This document shows, one piece after another, positions 9,177 to 18,490 of a stretch of DNA of 64,000 bases (position 1 is the stretch's first letter; the number at the start of each line of letters is the position of its first letter). Where the stretch lies: positions 1 to 64,000 of the forward strand of contig JAZDSJ010000003.1 of the NCBI GenBank assembly GCA_039583345.1, written 5' to 3'. Source of the stretch: Tectiglobus diatomicola. GTDB lineage: Bacteria; Pseudomonadota; Alphaproteobacteria; Rhizobiales; Hyphomicrobiaceae. The translations under genes and the position numbers were made by a program. The notes beneath the pieces were generated by a model. That model was not told the origin of the DNA. It saw only the letters and a program-made list of their open reading frames with translations, and did no database searches.

Positions 9177-9476
9177 GATAGACCTTTCAAGTTCTATTAA
9201 TGGCACTTAAACCACACGCCCTGCATGGCAGTGTAAATAAACGTGACTAAGTTACACATCTAAAGTTTAATTAAACTTGGTTACACACATCGAAGCAATC
9301 AACAGAGGTTGTTACAGACCAAAATTAATTTCTTAAAAATCATTTGTGCCTACAAAGGTAATTTTATTGTACAAAAGAGCAATAAAACTAAGATGCATTA
9401 CTGGTTTGATTCCAGCTAATTAATACCGATCTAGCATCAACAGTTAGGCAAACTAAAACGCTATGCATGATTACCA
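9177..9476. other. Spacer between tig and clpP
   Basis: About 300 bases of AT-rich non-coding DNA between tig and clpP. It holds the clpP ribosome binding site at its edge (GAAAGGT on the minus strand, near 9182-9188). Nothing else was recognised. Confidence 0.5.
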
Positions 9477-10868
9477 TTAAGGATGTAATACCTGGTCAGA
9501 AACATCTACTAAATCTTTACTATTTTCTTCTTCAATTTTGTTTAAGAGTTCTTCCTTAGACATTGCATGATCATCTACTCGAATTTTACTAAGCAGAAAG
9601 TCAACCACTTTTTCCTCGAAAATCGGAGCCCTAAGCTGATTAATAGCGCCTGGTTGCTTCTCGAAGTAATCGTAAACTTGTTGCTCCTTACCGGGATATG
9701 CCCGTGCATGACGTACTATAGCTTCTCTGAGCTCTTCTTGATTAACCTGAATATTATAACTCTCGCCAATTTTACCAAATAAAAGTCCCAACTGAACACG
9801 GCGCTCTGCAAGCTTAAAATATTCACCCCGAACTTCGTCCTCTGATTTACCAAGATCACTAAAAGTTTTCTTATCTTTGTCTAAATTATCCGTAACTTCT
9901 TTCCAAATCTTTAAAAACTCTAAATCACAAAGTGAACTTGGTAATTGAAAAGAGTGATTTTTTTCTAATAAATCTAAAAGCTGTTGTTTCAATCTTACAC
10001 GCGCAAGATGCTTGTTTTCGTTTTGAAGCTGAACCTCAATTGCGTTCTTAAGTTCAACTAAATCTTTCAGACCAAGACTTTTGGCTAACTCATCATCAAT
10101 GTCAGGAACTGAAGGCTCGGACACCTCTTTAATTGCCACTTCAAAAGTGGCTTCTTTTAATCTAAATGCCTCAACCGGATAGTTATCAGGAAAAACTACT
10201 CTAAGAGTGCGATTTTGCCCGGCTTTAGCACCCTTGAGACCCTTCTCAAAATCAAGAAGAAAGCTACCCTGGCCGATAATCAAATCAACATCTTCGGCAG
10301 ACCCACCATCAAATTTCTTACCTTCTACAGTACCACTGAAACTAATTTTTAATTTACTACCCTCTTTTGCAATAAATTCATGATCAGAATGGTAGTTTGT
10401 ATTGCGTTGGGCAATTTGTTCAAGTTTTTCACCCACATCATTTACATCAAGCTCTATCACAGGACGCTCTACGCGAAACATAGAGAAATCAGCAAGATCA
10501 ATCGTTGGTATAATTTCATATTTCATTGAATACGAAAGATCTTTAACACCCGACACTACACCGTCTATCTCGGATTGGTCTTCAGAGAGCTTAATCTCTG
10601 GCTGCGCGGCAGGTTTCTCCTTGCGTTCTGCAATAATCTTTTTGCTACTCTCTTCTACAATTTCCTGCAAAATCTCAACCATCAAGCGACGACCATACAC
10701 TTTCTTTAAGTGTACCTTAGGCACTTTACCTTTTCGAAAGCCGCGAATCTGAACTGTTCCGCCTACATCATCTAGACGCTTATTACAACGATCGTTTAAT
10801 TCCTGCACAGGAACAACTACTTCAATTTGCCGCATCAGCCCATCGGCACGTGTTTGTTTAACCTGCAT
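9477..10868 (-). CDS. tig: Trigger factor, ribosome-associated chaperone
   Basis: Trigger factor binds the ribosomal exit tunnel and shields nascent chains. The 463-residue product has the N-terminal ribosome-binding domain with the signature loop GFRKGKVPK, a central FKBP-like peptidyl-prolyl isomerase domain (about residues 165-250) and a long helical C-terminal domain. Length and domain order are normal. The C-terminal tail is acidic and polar. It heads the minus-strand tig-clpP-clpX-lon series and is preceded by tRNA-Leu, as in many alphaproteobacteria. Confidence 0.97.
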   Translation of the reverse strand: MQVKQTRADGLMRQIEVVVPVQELNDRCNKRLDDVGGTVQIRGFRKGKVPKVHLKKVYGRRLMVEILQEIVEESSKKIIAERKEKPAAQPEIKLSEDQSEIDGVVSGVKDLSYSMKYEIIPTIDLADFSMFRVERPVIELDVNDVGEKLEQIAQRNTNYHSDHEFIAKEGSKLKISFSGTVEGKKFDGGSAEDVDLIIGQGSFLLDFEKGLKGAKAGQNRTLRVVFPDNYPVEAFRLKEATFEVAIKEVSEPSVPDIDDELAKSLGLKDLVELKNAIEVQLQNENKHLARVRLKQQLLDLLEKNHSFQLPSSLCDLEFLKIWKEVTDNLDKDKKTFSDLGKSEDEVRGEYFKLAERRVQLGLLFGKIGESYNIQVNQEELREAIVRHARAYPGKEQQVYDYFEKQPGAINQLRAPIFEEKVVDFLLSKIRVDDHAMSKEELLNKIEEENSKDLVDVSDQVLHP

Positions 10869-10959
10869 ATATCCTCAACATGGCGCGTCTTTGGTTTGTA
10901 GCTTTTGCCAGTAAAACTGTCGGATATTGTTCAGACATGTAAAGGCAAAATAGTATTTT

Positions 10960-11044
10960 TGGTGCGGGCGGAGGGACTCGAACCCCCACACCTTACGGCA
11001 CTAGAACCTAAATCTAGCGTGTCTACCAATTTCACCACGCCCGC
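10960..11044 (-). tRNA. tRNA-Leu (TAG)
   Basis: Minus-strand, 85 bases, with acceptor GCGGGCG pairing CGCCCGC, the leucine-type D-arm TGGTGAAATTGGTAGACA, anticodon loop TTTAGGT (TAG) between CTAGA and TCTAG, a variable arm, T-loop GGTTCGAGTCC, discriminator A and encoded CCA at 10960-10962. It lies just upstream of tig. Confidence 0.97.
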
Positions 11045-11822
11045 ATGAAATACTAAAACCCTCTAATTCTCTTTACCCGCCGGCAAAAAAGCAACCTTTT
11101 ATTTTTTAGAGACCTTACAAATCTCTAGAAACATTACTTCGTACGTTTCCGGCAACTGCTAACTGCAATAGAGAGCTTTTGTATACAAACTATTGTGTTC
11201 TTGCAATAGGTAGATTAATTCGCGCAGTAATACAAACTTATTAAAGTTTTTATTGATAATTACTAATGCATATCACAATACAAGCTAAAAGCCAAAGTTA
11301 AGTACTAAAACTAAACTTGCACCTCACGTTAAGCTTATATATTAGATACGAAATTAATCACTACAAATCTAACTGTATTAAACAGTAATGGTATTATCCA
11401 AAAGTATAATTTAATTTAAGTATTAAAAATCTAAATTAAGCATTAGGCTCTTGTTTTACATTAAACCTTAATTCTAAATATTTTACTGACGAGCCATTAC
11501 AACCTTTATCTACAAATGTCTGAGATTCGTGTAAAGAATGATCGAAAGGTTTTTTAGAGCTGTTCCTTTTATTTGCTTTAAAAAGCAATATTGTCAGCTT
11601 AAAGCTGCGAACTTAGCAATCACACCTAACTACAAATAGCTGGTATTAATTTAAACGAGAAATTAAACTTTTTAATTGCCATAGTAACAATAATCAATAT
11701 TGGTCTAATTGCTACTCAAAAGGACTTTTTCAAAATGTAATTTTAAGATCACTAACATATACTTATTTCCAACGTATTATACAGATAACAATATTTTAAA
11801 GTTCTAAATCAAGGATTTTGAT
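11045..11822. other. 780-base non-coding spacer
   Basis: AT-rich DNA between the divergent tRNA-Leu and cysK. Reading frames are short and I recognise no remnant. The last bases contain the cysK ribosome binding site AAGGA (11811-11815). Confidence 0.65.
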
Positions 11823-12869
11823 GTGTCGTTTGCTCAAAATATCACACAAGCTATTGGCAAAACACCACTAATTAAATTGCATAGAGTTTCTGAAGTAACA
11901 GGTTGCACAATTCTTGGTAAAGCGGAATTCTTAAACCCTGGCCAGTCTGTAAAAGATCGAGCTGCACTTTACATTATTAACGATGCTGTGATGTCTGGAA
12001 AGCTAAAAAAGGGAGGGACTATTGTAGAAGGTACGGCGGGAAATACCGGCATCGGCCTAGCGGTAGTCAGTGCTGCCCTTGGATATAAATGCGTTGTTGT
12101 AATTCCAAATACACAGACACAAGAGAAAAAAGCTACTCTACGCTTACTAGGCGCACAAGTTGTAGAAGTCCCTGCCAAACCCTATAGCGACCCTAATAAC
12201 TTCGTGAGATATTCGGAACGTTTAGCTTCAGTTTTAGACAACGTATTGCCTAACGGTGCAATTTGGGCGAATCAGTTTGATAACCTTGCGAACAGGCAAG
12301 CTCATATTGAAACTACTGCAGCCGAAATATGGGAACAAACCAGTGGTCAAGTTAACGGTTTTTCCTGTGCCGTAGGTTCAGGTGGCACACTAGCCGGAGT
12401 TTCTATGGGTCTTAAATCTCTAAATCCTGATATAAAAGTTGCTATTGCCGATCCTCCAGGTGCTGCACTACACAGCTATTATACTACAGGTAAATTAACT
12501 ACCTACGGCAGCTCGATTGCTGAAGGTATTGGACAAACTAGGATTACAGCAAACCTTAAAGGTGCAGCGATAGATTATGCATATCTCATCCCGGATGCTT
12601 TGGCCGTTCAACATACATTTCAACTTCTGGAGGATGAGGGGTTGTGTCTAGGCGTCTCTTCCGGCGTTAACGTTGCAGGCGCGACACATTTAGCTAAGGA
12701 ACTTGGACCTGGAAATACTATCGTCACAATACTATGTGACTACGGAACCCGATATGAATCGACTCTGTTTCAGTCTGACTTTTTACGTAGCAATGATCTA
12801 CCCGTTCCTGATTGGCTCGAGCGAAAGACTGAAGAGCTGCCTTCCGTATTTTCTGATGTGGAAAAATAA
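11823..12869 (+). CDS. cysK: Cysteine synthase A, PLP-dependent
   Basis: O-acetylserine sulfhydrylase makes cysteine from O-acetylserine and sulfide. The 348-residue protein has the PLP lysine at Lys44 (NPGQSVKDRA), the substrate loop EGTAGNTGIGLA (the variant with Ala rather than Ser before GNTG, seen in one CysK subgroup) and the phosphate-binding glycines GSGGTLAG. I chose GTG at 11823, which has AAGGA seven bases upstream; the overlapping ATG at 11821 is out of frame. The C-terminus is about 20-30 residues longer than E. coli CysK. It stands about 100 bases before trpC, without obvious coupling. Confidence 0.93.
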   Translation: MSFAQNITQAIGKTPLIKLHRVSEVTGCTILGKAEFLNPGQSVKDRAALYIINDAVMSGKLKKGGTIVEGTAGNTGIGLAVVSAALGYKCVVVIPNTQTQEKKATLRLLGAQVVEVPAKPYSDPNNFVRYSERLASVLDNVLPNGAIWANQFDNLANRQAHIETTAAEIWEQTSGQVNGFSCAVGSGGTLAGVSMGLKSLNPDIKVAIADPPGAALHSYYTTGKLTTYGSSIAEGIGQTRITANLKGAAIDYAYLIPDALAVQHTFQLLEDEGLCLGVSSGVNVAGATHLAKELGPGNTIVTILCDYGTRYESTLFQSDFLRSNDLPVPDWLERKTEELPSVFSDVEK

Positions 12870-12971
12870 ACATAGATATTTCTTCAATGAGTATTTTGAT
12901 TCTTTAGTCAAACTCAGTTTTCATCTTCTTTTCCATTTTGAATTCCTCTTGTCTTAGGTTATTTGTTTTAG

Positions 12972-13763
12972 ATGAGTGATATTTTAGAAAAAATCATAGC
13001 TTATAAGCGTGATGAAATAGAAGCGTCCAAAGTTCAAGTCACGTTAGCTCAGTTAGAGGATGAAGCACGCGCTCAAACACCTGTGCGCCCTTTTGCTGAA
13101 GCGATTAGAGCGCGGCTATTAACTGACAAATTTTCATTAATTGCTGAGATCAAAAAAGCAAGTCCTTCAAAAGGTTTAATTCGTTCAGACTTTGACCCAA
13201 AAGCCCTCGCTCGTGCTTACGAGTTAGGAGGTGCATGTTGCCTTTCTGTATTGACAGATAAGCCTTCTTTTCAAGGTGCCCCAGAATTTTTAAAAGTTGC
13301 CAAATCGGAAACAAACTTACCAGTACTTCGAAAAGATTTTATGATTGAACCATACCAAGTTCTACAGGCACGAGCATGGGGAGCAGATTGTATTCTAATT
13401 ATTATGGCTCAGGTTGATAATACGCTAGCATCAGAGCTTGCTTCCGTTGCTCGCGATTGGAATATGGATGCGATTTTGGAGGTACATAGTGAAATAGAAT
13501 TAGATCGTGCTCTAAACATAAATGCCTCTATGATCGGCATCAATAATCGTAATTTAAGAACATTCGAAACTGATCTTAACACCACAGAGTTACTTGCACC
13601 ACGTATTAGTAGTGATCGTATAATTATCAGCGAGAGCGGAATTAAAACAAATGCAGATCTAAGACGCCTTGCTAGGCAAGGTGTACACACATTTCTTGTT
13701 GGAGAAAGTTTAATGCGCCAACCAAATGTGATAGCTGCAACCAAATCCCTTCTTACTAAGTAA
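12972..13763 (+). CDS. trpC: Indole-3-glycerol phosphate synthase
   Basis: TrpC closes the indole ring from CdRP in tryptophan synthesis. The 263-residue TIM-barrel protein has the family landmarks: an N-terminal helix (ILEKIIAYKRDEI), the catalytic-lysine strand LIAEIKKASPSKG, LSVLTD, LRKDFMIEPYQV, IGINNRNLRTF and ISESGI. It starts a tight set trpC-moaC-moeA-lexA that is conserved in alphaproteobacteria, where trpE, trpG and trpD normally precede it. Those three genes are not here; the preceding gene is cysK. Whether the pathway is complete elsewhere cannot be told from this window. Confidence 0.96.
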   Translation: MSDILEKIIAYKRDEIEASKVQVTLAQLEDEARAQTPVRPFAEAIRARLLTDKFSLIAEIKKASPSKGLIRSDFDPKALARAYELGGACCLSVLTDKPSFQGAPEFLKVAKSETNLPVLRKDFMIEPYQVLQARAWGADCILIIMAQVDNTLASELASVARDWNMDAILEVHSEIELDRALNINASMIGINNRNLRTFETDLNTTELLAPRISSDRIIISESGIKTNADLRRLARQGVHTFLVGESLMRQPNVIAATKSLLTK

Positions 13764-13774
13764 ATCCTAATGCA

Positions 13775-14245
13775 ATGTCAAAACTTACCCATCTTAATGA
13801 TCAAAATGAAATCGAAATGGTCGATATTAGTAATAAAGGACAGACTCAAAGGATGGCTATAGCTGAGGGTTGTATTTGCATGCAATCAGAAACATTGTCC
13901 CTTATACGAACTAAGGAAGTACCTAAAGGTGATGTAATTGCTACAGCGCGCATAGCGGGGATAATGGCGGCTAAAAAAACTCACGAACTCATACCACTAT
14001 GCCATCCCCTACTCCTTTCCCAAATCAATATTAGATTTAATGAACTTAAGACTAGATCAGGTTTACATATAACAAGCACTGTGCGAGTAAACGGCCAAAC
14101 TGGTGTGGAAATGGAGGCTCTAACTGCTGTCACCGTCACCTGCCTGACACTTTACGATATGCTCAAGGCAGTAGATATTAGCATGGAAATACACGGTATT
14201 AAATTATTAGAAAAACTAGGTGGCAATTCTATAACGCAAGCATAA
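13775..14245 (+). CDS. moaC: Cyclic pyranopterin monophosphate synthase MoaC
   Basis: MoaC converts the MoaA product into cyclic pyranopterin monophosphate, the first stable molybdenum-cofactor intermediate. The 156-residue protein carries the HELIPLCHPL motif, NGQTGVEMEAL and the C-terminal DMLKAVD...MEIHGIKLLEK segment. All are typical and intact. It begins 12 bases after trpC and is followed by moeA after about 50 bases, so it is probably co-transcribed with both. A molybdoenzyme that would need the cofactor is not visible in the window. Confidence 0.96.
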   Translation: MSKLTHLNDQNEIEMVDISNKGQTQRMAIAEGCICMQSETLSLIRTKEVPKGDVIATARIAGIMAAKKTHELIPLCHPLLLSQINIRFNELKTRSGLHITSTVRVNGQTGVEMEALTAVTVTCLTLYDMLKAVDISMEIHGIKLLEKLGGNSITQA

Positions 14246-14294
14246 CTTGTAATGACCTTTAAACTTGTTTTAAAAGATATGTGGATTTTGGGCT

Positions 14295-15497
14295 ATGATA
14301 GATGTTGAGCAAGCTTTAAAACGCATAACTGCGAACGTTAAAACAGTTCAACAAGAGTATATTTCATTACTCAAAGCGGATCGTAGAATTCTAGCTAAAC
14401 ACTTATTTGCACGCATCACCAAACCTCCTTTCGATGTCTCTGCCATGGACGGCTATGCAGTTCGTGCAACTGACATTACTAACCTACCAACCTCAATGAA
14501 AGTTATTGGTGAATCTTTAGCTGGACACGCATTCAATGGTAAAATTGGAGTGGGTGAGGCTGTGCGTATTTTTACCGGCGCCCCGATGCCACAAGGCAGC
14601 GATAGTGTCATTTTACAAGAGAACACAACTTTAATAGATAAAACGTTGGTATCTATTAAAGATGACCAACCCGAAATAAAATATGTCCGTTCTCAAGGTA
14701 TGGATTTTAAAAAAGGCGACCGTCTTATCTTAGCCGGACATCGTCTAACACCTTGGTCAATAACACTAGCCGCAGCTATGGGTTACGCTAATATTCCTGT
14801 CCGGCGTAAGCCTACTGTTGCTATGCTTGCTAACGGAAATGAATTGATACTACCAGGACAGCCCACTGAAGAAAACAAAATTATCTGCTCCAATCCATTT
14901 GGTATTGCTAGTATTATAGAACGCACTGGCGGACAAGCAAAATTTCTTGGTATTGCAGATGACTGCCGATCTCACTTGGCTAAGCTCTGCGCCACGGGTC
15001 TGCAATATGATATCTTAGTAACAATTGGTGGAATATCATTTGGCGATTATGACCTTGTAGTAGATGTTTTAAAATCACAAGGAATGTCGTTAGTTTTACG
15101 ACAAGTTGCAATGCGTCCTGGTAAACCAATGATGTTCGGTACTTTTAAAAACACATACGTTATTGGCCTACCAGGTAATCCGGTCTCGGCACTCATTTGT
15201 GCTCGGGTTTTCCTTGTTCCGTTGATCGAAGCTATGCTTGGTCACCAATATCAGGCGGCTAGTCTACAAACAGCTATAACTACTACACCCTTACCAGAAA
15301 ATGGTCCACTTCAACGTTATATGCGTGCCATTACGAAAGCTAATAGCAGCGGTGAACTTTACGTTACTGTATTCAAATCACAAGATAGCTCTGAGCTTTC
15401 TCAATTTGCTTCATCAAATGTTTTAGTTGTAAGAGCACCATACACCCCAGCGCTTGATGCCGGGAAAAGAGTTCGTATTATGCCACTCGATTTTTGA
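14295..15497 (+). CDS. moeA: Molybdopterin molybdenumtransferase MoeA
   Basis: MoeA inserts molybdate into adenylylated molybdopterin. The 400-residue protein shows FDVSAMDGYAVRATD, RIFTGAPMPQGSDSVI, the TIGGISFGDYD segment and MRPGKPMMFG followed by GLPGNPVSA. Length and order match the MoeA family (domains I-IV). It lies between moaC and lexA on the plus strand. The stop at 15495-15497 is 23 bases before the lexA start proposed here, leaving room for the strong lexA ribosome binding site. Confidence 0.96.
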   Translation: MIDVEQALKRITANVKTVQQEYISLLKADRRILAKHLFARITKPPFDVSAMDGYAVRATDITNLPTSMKVIGESLAGHAFNGKIGVGEAVRIFTGAPMPQGSDSVILQENTTLIDKTLVSIKDDQPEIKYVRSQGMDFKKGDRLILAGHRLTPWSITLAAAMGYANIPVRRKPTVAMLANGNELILPGQPTEENKIICSNPFGIASIIERTGGQAKFLGIADDCRSHLAKLCATGLQYDILVTIGGISFGDYDLVVDVLKSQGMSLVLRQVAMRPGKPMMFGTFKNTYVIGLPGNPVSALICARVFLVPLIEAMLGHQYQAASLQTAITTTPLPENGPLQRYMRAITKANSSGELYVTVFKSQDSSELSQFASSNVLVVRAPYTPALDAGKRVRIMPLDF

Positions 15498-15520
15498 TCA
15501 AAACTTGCAAGGAGGGACAC

Positions 15521-16215
15521 TTGCTGACACCGAAACAGAAAAAATTACTAGTATTTATAAATATGCGCCTACAAAACTATGGTATTCCACCATCCTTCGA
15601 TGAAATGAAAGATGCTCTGAATCTAAAATCTAAATCCGGAATTCACCGTCTCATTACATCTCTGCAAGAGCGTGGATATATTCGTCGAATACCACACCGT
15701 GCAAGAGCCTTGGAGATCCTAAAACTACCTGAATCTAAATCAGATACTGATGATTTGAATATCCAAGATTCGTTGAATTGCTACAACATAAAAAAAAACA
15801 AGTCACACCAACTTTTGCAGTCATTAATGATAGTACAGCTTTAGTACCGGTTATGGGACAAATAGCTGCTGGAGTGCCAATATCAGCGATAGAAAATTAC
15901 TCACACGATATACCCTGCCCACCCTATCTGCTAGGCAATGGTGAATACTACGCACTTGAAGTCCGTGGTGATTCAATGGTTGACGCTGGCATTCATGATC
16001 ATGACACCGTAATTATAAAGCGTTGTAACTTTGCAGATAACGGCTCAATCGTAGTTGCTCTCATAGAAGATGAACAAGCTACACTTAAACGTCTACGTAA
16101 AAGAGGCAATATAATCGAGCTTGAAGCAGCTAACCCGAAATTTGAAACACAATCATTTGACGCAAATAAAGTTCGTTTACAAGGTTGTGTGGTTGGTCTT
16201 ATAAGACGTTATTAA
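15521..16215 (+). CDS. lexA: LexA repressor, reading frame broken at an A9 tract
   Basis: LexA represses SOS repair genes and is inactivated by RecA-stimulated self-cleavage. The N-terminal half (start TTG 15521, with a perfect AAGGAGG five bases upstream) has the winged-helix pattern PPSFDEMKDALNLKSKSGIHRLI. The C-terminal half, in the next frame, has the cleavage Ala-Gly (GQIAAG), the active-site Ser in RGDSMVD and the active-site Lys in ATLKRL. The halves are joined at nine A's (15790-15798). Read as encoded, frame one ends at 15844 in nonsense; one extra A in the mRNA restores a full LexA of about 231 residues. All catalytic residues are kept. It may be a recent frameshift, a sequencing error in the homopolymer, or a gene rescued by transcriptional slippage. 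Confidence 0.85.
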
Positions 16216-17275
16216 GCTTTTGCCTACTGTAGATGATTTCTGATCATATTACATCGAAAAGACTTAATATACTATAATCCATTTCCGTGGTTTAAATAAA
16301 AATCGAAATATCTAGTTTACATTAGCTGCACAACATGAATATCTATGCTAGATAATTATTTAGATCATTAAGACTAGTTGCTTATATTGAGAGTACTTTT
16401 TAGCATAATGGTATTAGTACTTTTGAAATTAACTTTACAAAATCTAAAATCTATTGCCCTTATTACAAGCTAAATTTAAATTTAATTTAATTACATAATT
16501 CAGTTAGTCTGACACTAATTGTTCAAAATAATTTATTAATTTCGCGAAATTATCTATAATGTTAGCCAGCACAATGGATAAGTAGTTATTTAAATCAATT
16601 TAAATGGATTAGATGGAAAATTTTTATCGGCAACAATTGTCTCATTAAATTAGTAGTACTTCGCGAACATTTAATCAGTCATTATGCATACTTCATATTT
16701 TTAAAAGTTAATGAGAGAGACAGTTGAGCACTTCTATAAATTTTACTAATTAAGCTCTTTAACTAAAATACATTACTAAATTTCAAATCGCGTTAGTATA
16801 GATATCCTAGACATTTCTTTGTGTCTTAAAATATTGCTTTAAGATAGTTTTCATAAAAAAATCCTGATGAATATTTAAGATCCAGCCTCATTACAAAACT
16901 TCTATTCTAGACTTTAATATTAGATTGTTGTACTGCTTGCATTACATATGCAAATTAGTGTGAACATAAAAATACATTTTAATGTAAGTTTTTTTCAACT
17001 ATACGATCCTTTTCTACTTACATGCTTGCTGCGAAAAATTATCTTATAATAAAACCTACTGAACTGAATCAGCATGCAAATCTAATCGGGTATAAAGCTA
17101 ACTCAGTGCTATTCGAGAAGTGCTGTCTAACATCTTAGACCCTCTAGTTTTAATTAATAATAGACATTTGCCTTTGCATTTAATGCAATGGTATAAAAAC
17201 ACTTTGTATTAACATAACAAAATTCACATCTTGGAACCGTGAAGCCTTACTTATCTAGATAAAGCTATTACTATC
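16216..17275. other. 1.06 kb non-coding spacer after lexA
   Basis: AT-rich and closed in all frames. In relatives comEC and gltX commonly follow lexA; I could not recognise remnants of either. It leads into a decayed carboxypeptidase gene. Confidence 0.6.
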
Positions 17276-17575
17276 TTGGAACTTTTAAGACTTTGTAATA
17301 ATAAGTATCAAATTATTCCGACTGCTACAAACAACTATCTGAGAAACCATTCAAGAAAGTTACTACCTTTCTCATCAGCAATAGCTTGCCATTCAAAAAT
17401 TACTCGTATTGCAACCCAAAAAACAGACACGAAACAGATTCCGGGTATAGCATTGTAGTTTCTGCTGTTCGATATGAACGCCGTTTGATTACTTTACTTT
17501 GAGCTCTACCCACATAACAAAAACGATGGTACGAAACTATCGCGTTCTTAATTATGCTTTTAAAAATTAGGTTAT
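17276..17575 (+). pseudogene. Remnant of a D-alanyl-D-alanine carboxypeptidase (DacA type)
   Basis: Around 17428-17500 translated pieces read KTDTK then, one frame over, TDSGYSIVVSAVRYERRLITLL, stop, ALPT. This parallels the region after the KTG box of penicillin-binding DD-carboxypeptidases (KTGxTD, GYGLVASAVR, RRLI, GLPS). A further piece near 17540-17571 (NYRVLNYAFK) fits the helix that follows. The KTG glycine appears replaced, and stops and frame changes interrupt it; the N-terminal two thirds are not recognisable. dacA normally precedes tmk-holB-metG in alphaproteobacteria, and the remnant is in exactly that place and orientation. Motif matching by eye plus synteny; moderate confidence. 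Confidence 0.55.
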
Positions 17576-17799
17576 TATTAGTTGTAAAAAATTGAAGATA
17601 AAATTAAGTATAAAGATGATTTACGATACACTACTCAAGCAGCTAGTGGGGAGAGACGAACAGGTAGTTATAATTAAAATTTGAAGTGTAAATAGAACAA
17701 CTAACTAGTTTTCTTAAGCAGGTTTGAACTGCAAACCTACTAGTAAAAAATAGCGTGGCATCAAAACCACTGCATCTACTTTTGGATGGTTGCTTAGGC

Positions 17800-18468
17800 G
17801 TGACAAAAACAAATGAGCGTGGCCGATTCATAACTTTCGAAGGAGGTGAAGGATCTGGTAAATCAACTCAGGCTTTTTTACTTTCTCAAAAATTACTAAG
17901 GATTGGTAAGCGCGTAAAACTTACAAGAGAGCCCGGCGGCACAAAATTTGCTGAATGTGTCCGCCAGTTCGTTCTAAATTCAGACACACCGGAACATAGC
18001 CCGCTTTCCGAAGCACTATTATTTTTTTCAGCGCGCGCAGATCACCTTGAAACCTTGATCCGGCCTTCACTTAATAATGGTACTTGGATTGTGTGTGATC
18101 GCTTTACAGATTCTACACGCGCTTATCAGGGTGCAGCTAATGGACTTGCAACTGAGACTATTGCAAAACTTGAAAGTATTGTTGTCGCAGCCACTATGCC
18201 AGATCTAACTATCATCCTTGATTTACCTACGGATTTAGCACTTACTCGAGTAGCAAAACGTGGTTTGTCAAGTAAAGAAAATAATGTTGAACTTTTAGAT
18301 CGTTACGAAAGCCGTCATAGGTGTTTTCACGAACAATTGCGTCAAGACTTTCTCAATATTACAATGGAAGCCCCTGATCGATGTGTAGTGATTGATGCCT
18401 CACTGAATGATCCTGAGATCATATCACAAACTGTGTGGCATACTGTTAAGACGAAGCTATTGTTTTAA
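17800..18468 (+). CDS. tmk: Thymidylate kinase
   Basis: Tmk phosphorylates dTMP to dTDP. The core is clear: RFITFEGGEGSGKST (P-loop), TREPGG, DRFTDST and a LID-like region near LTRVAKRG. The start is uncertain. GTG 17800 gives the usual short lead-in before RFITFEG; the frame is open to another GTG at 17755, which would add 15 residues unlike the family. Neither has a strong ribosome binding site. It is followed at once by holB, metG and tatD in the standard alphaproteobacterial order. Confidence 0.93.
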   Translation: MTKTNERGRFITFEGGEGSGKSTQAFLLSQKLLRIGKRVKLTREPGGTKFAECVRQFVLNSDTPEHSPLSEALLFFSARADHLETLIRPSLNNGTWIVCDRFTDSTRAYQGAANGLATETIAKLESIVVAATMPDLTIILDLPTDLALTRVAKRGLSSKENNVELLDRYESRHRCFHEQLRQDFLNITMEAPDRCVVIDASLNDPEIISQTVWHTVKTKLLF

Positions 18469-18490
18469 ATTAAGTGCTAGGAAAAAAGTG

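Noticed and set aside
15494..15520. Upstream ATG at 15494 as the lexA start
   Set aside because: It overlaps the moeA stop; TTG 15521 has AAGGAGG at ideal spacing and gives the normal LexA N-terminus.
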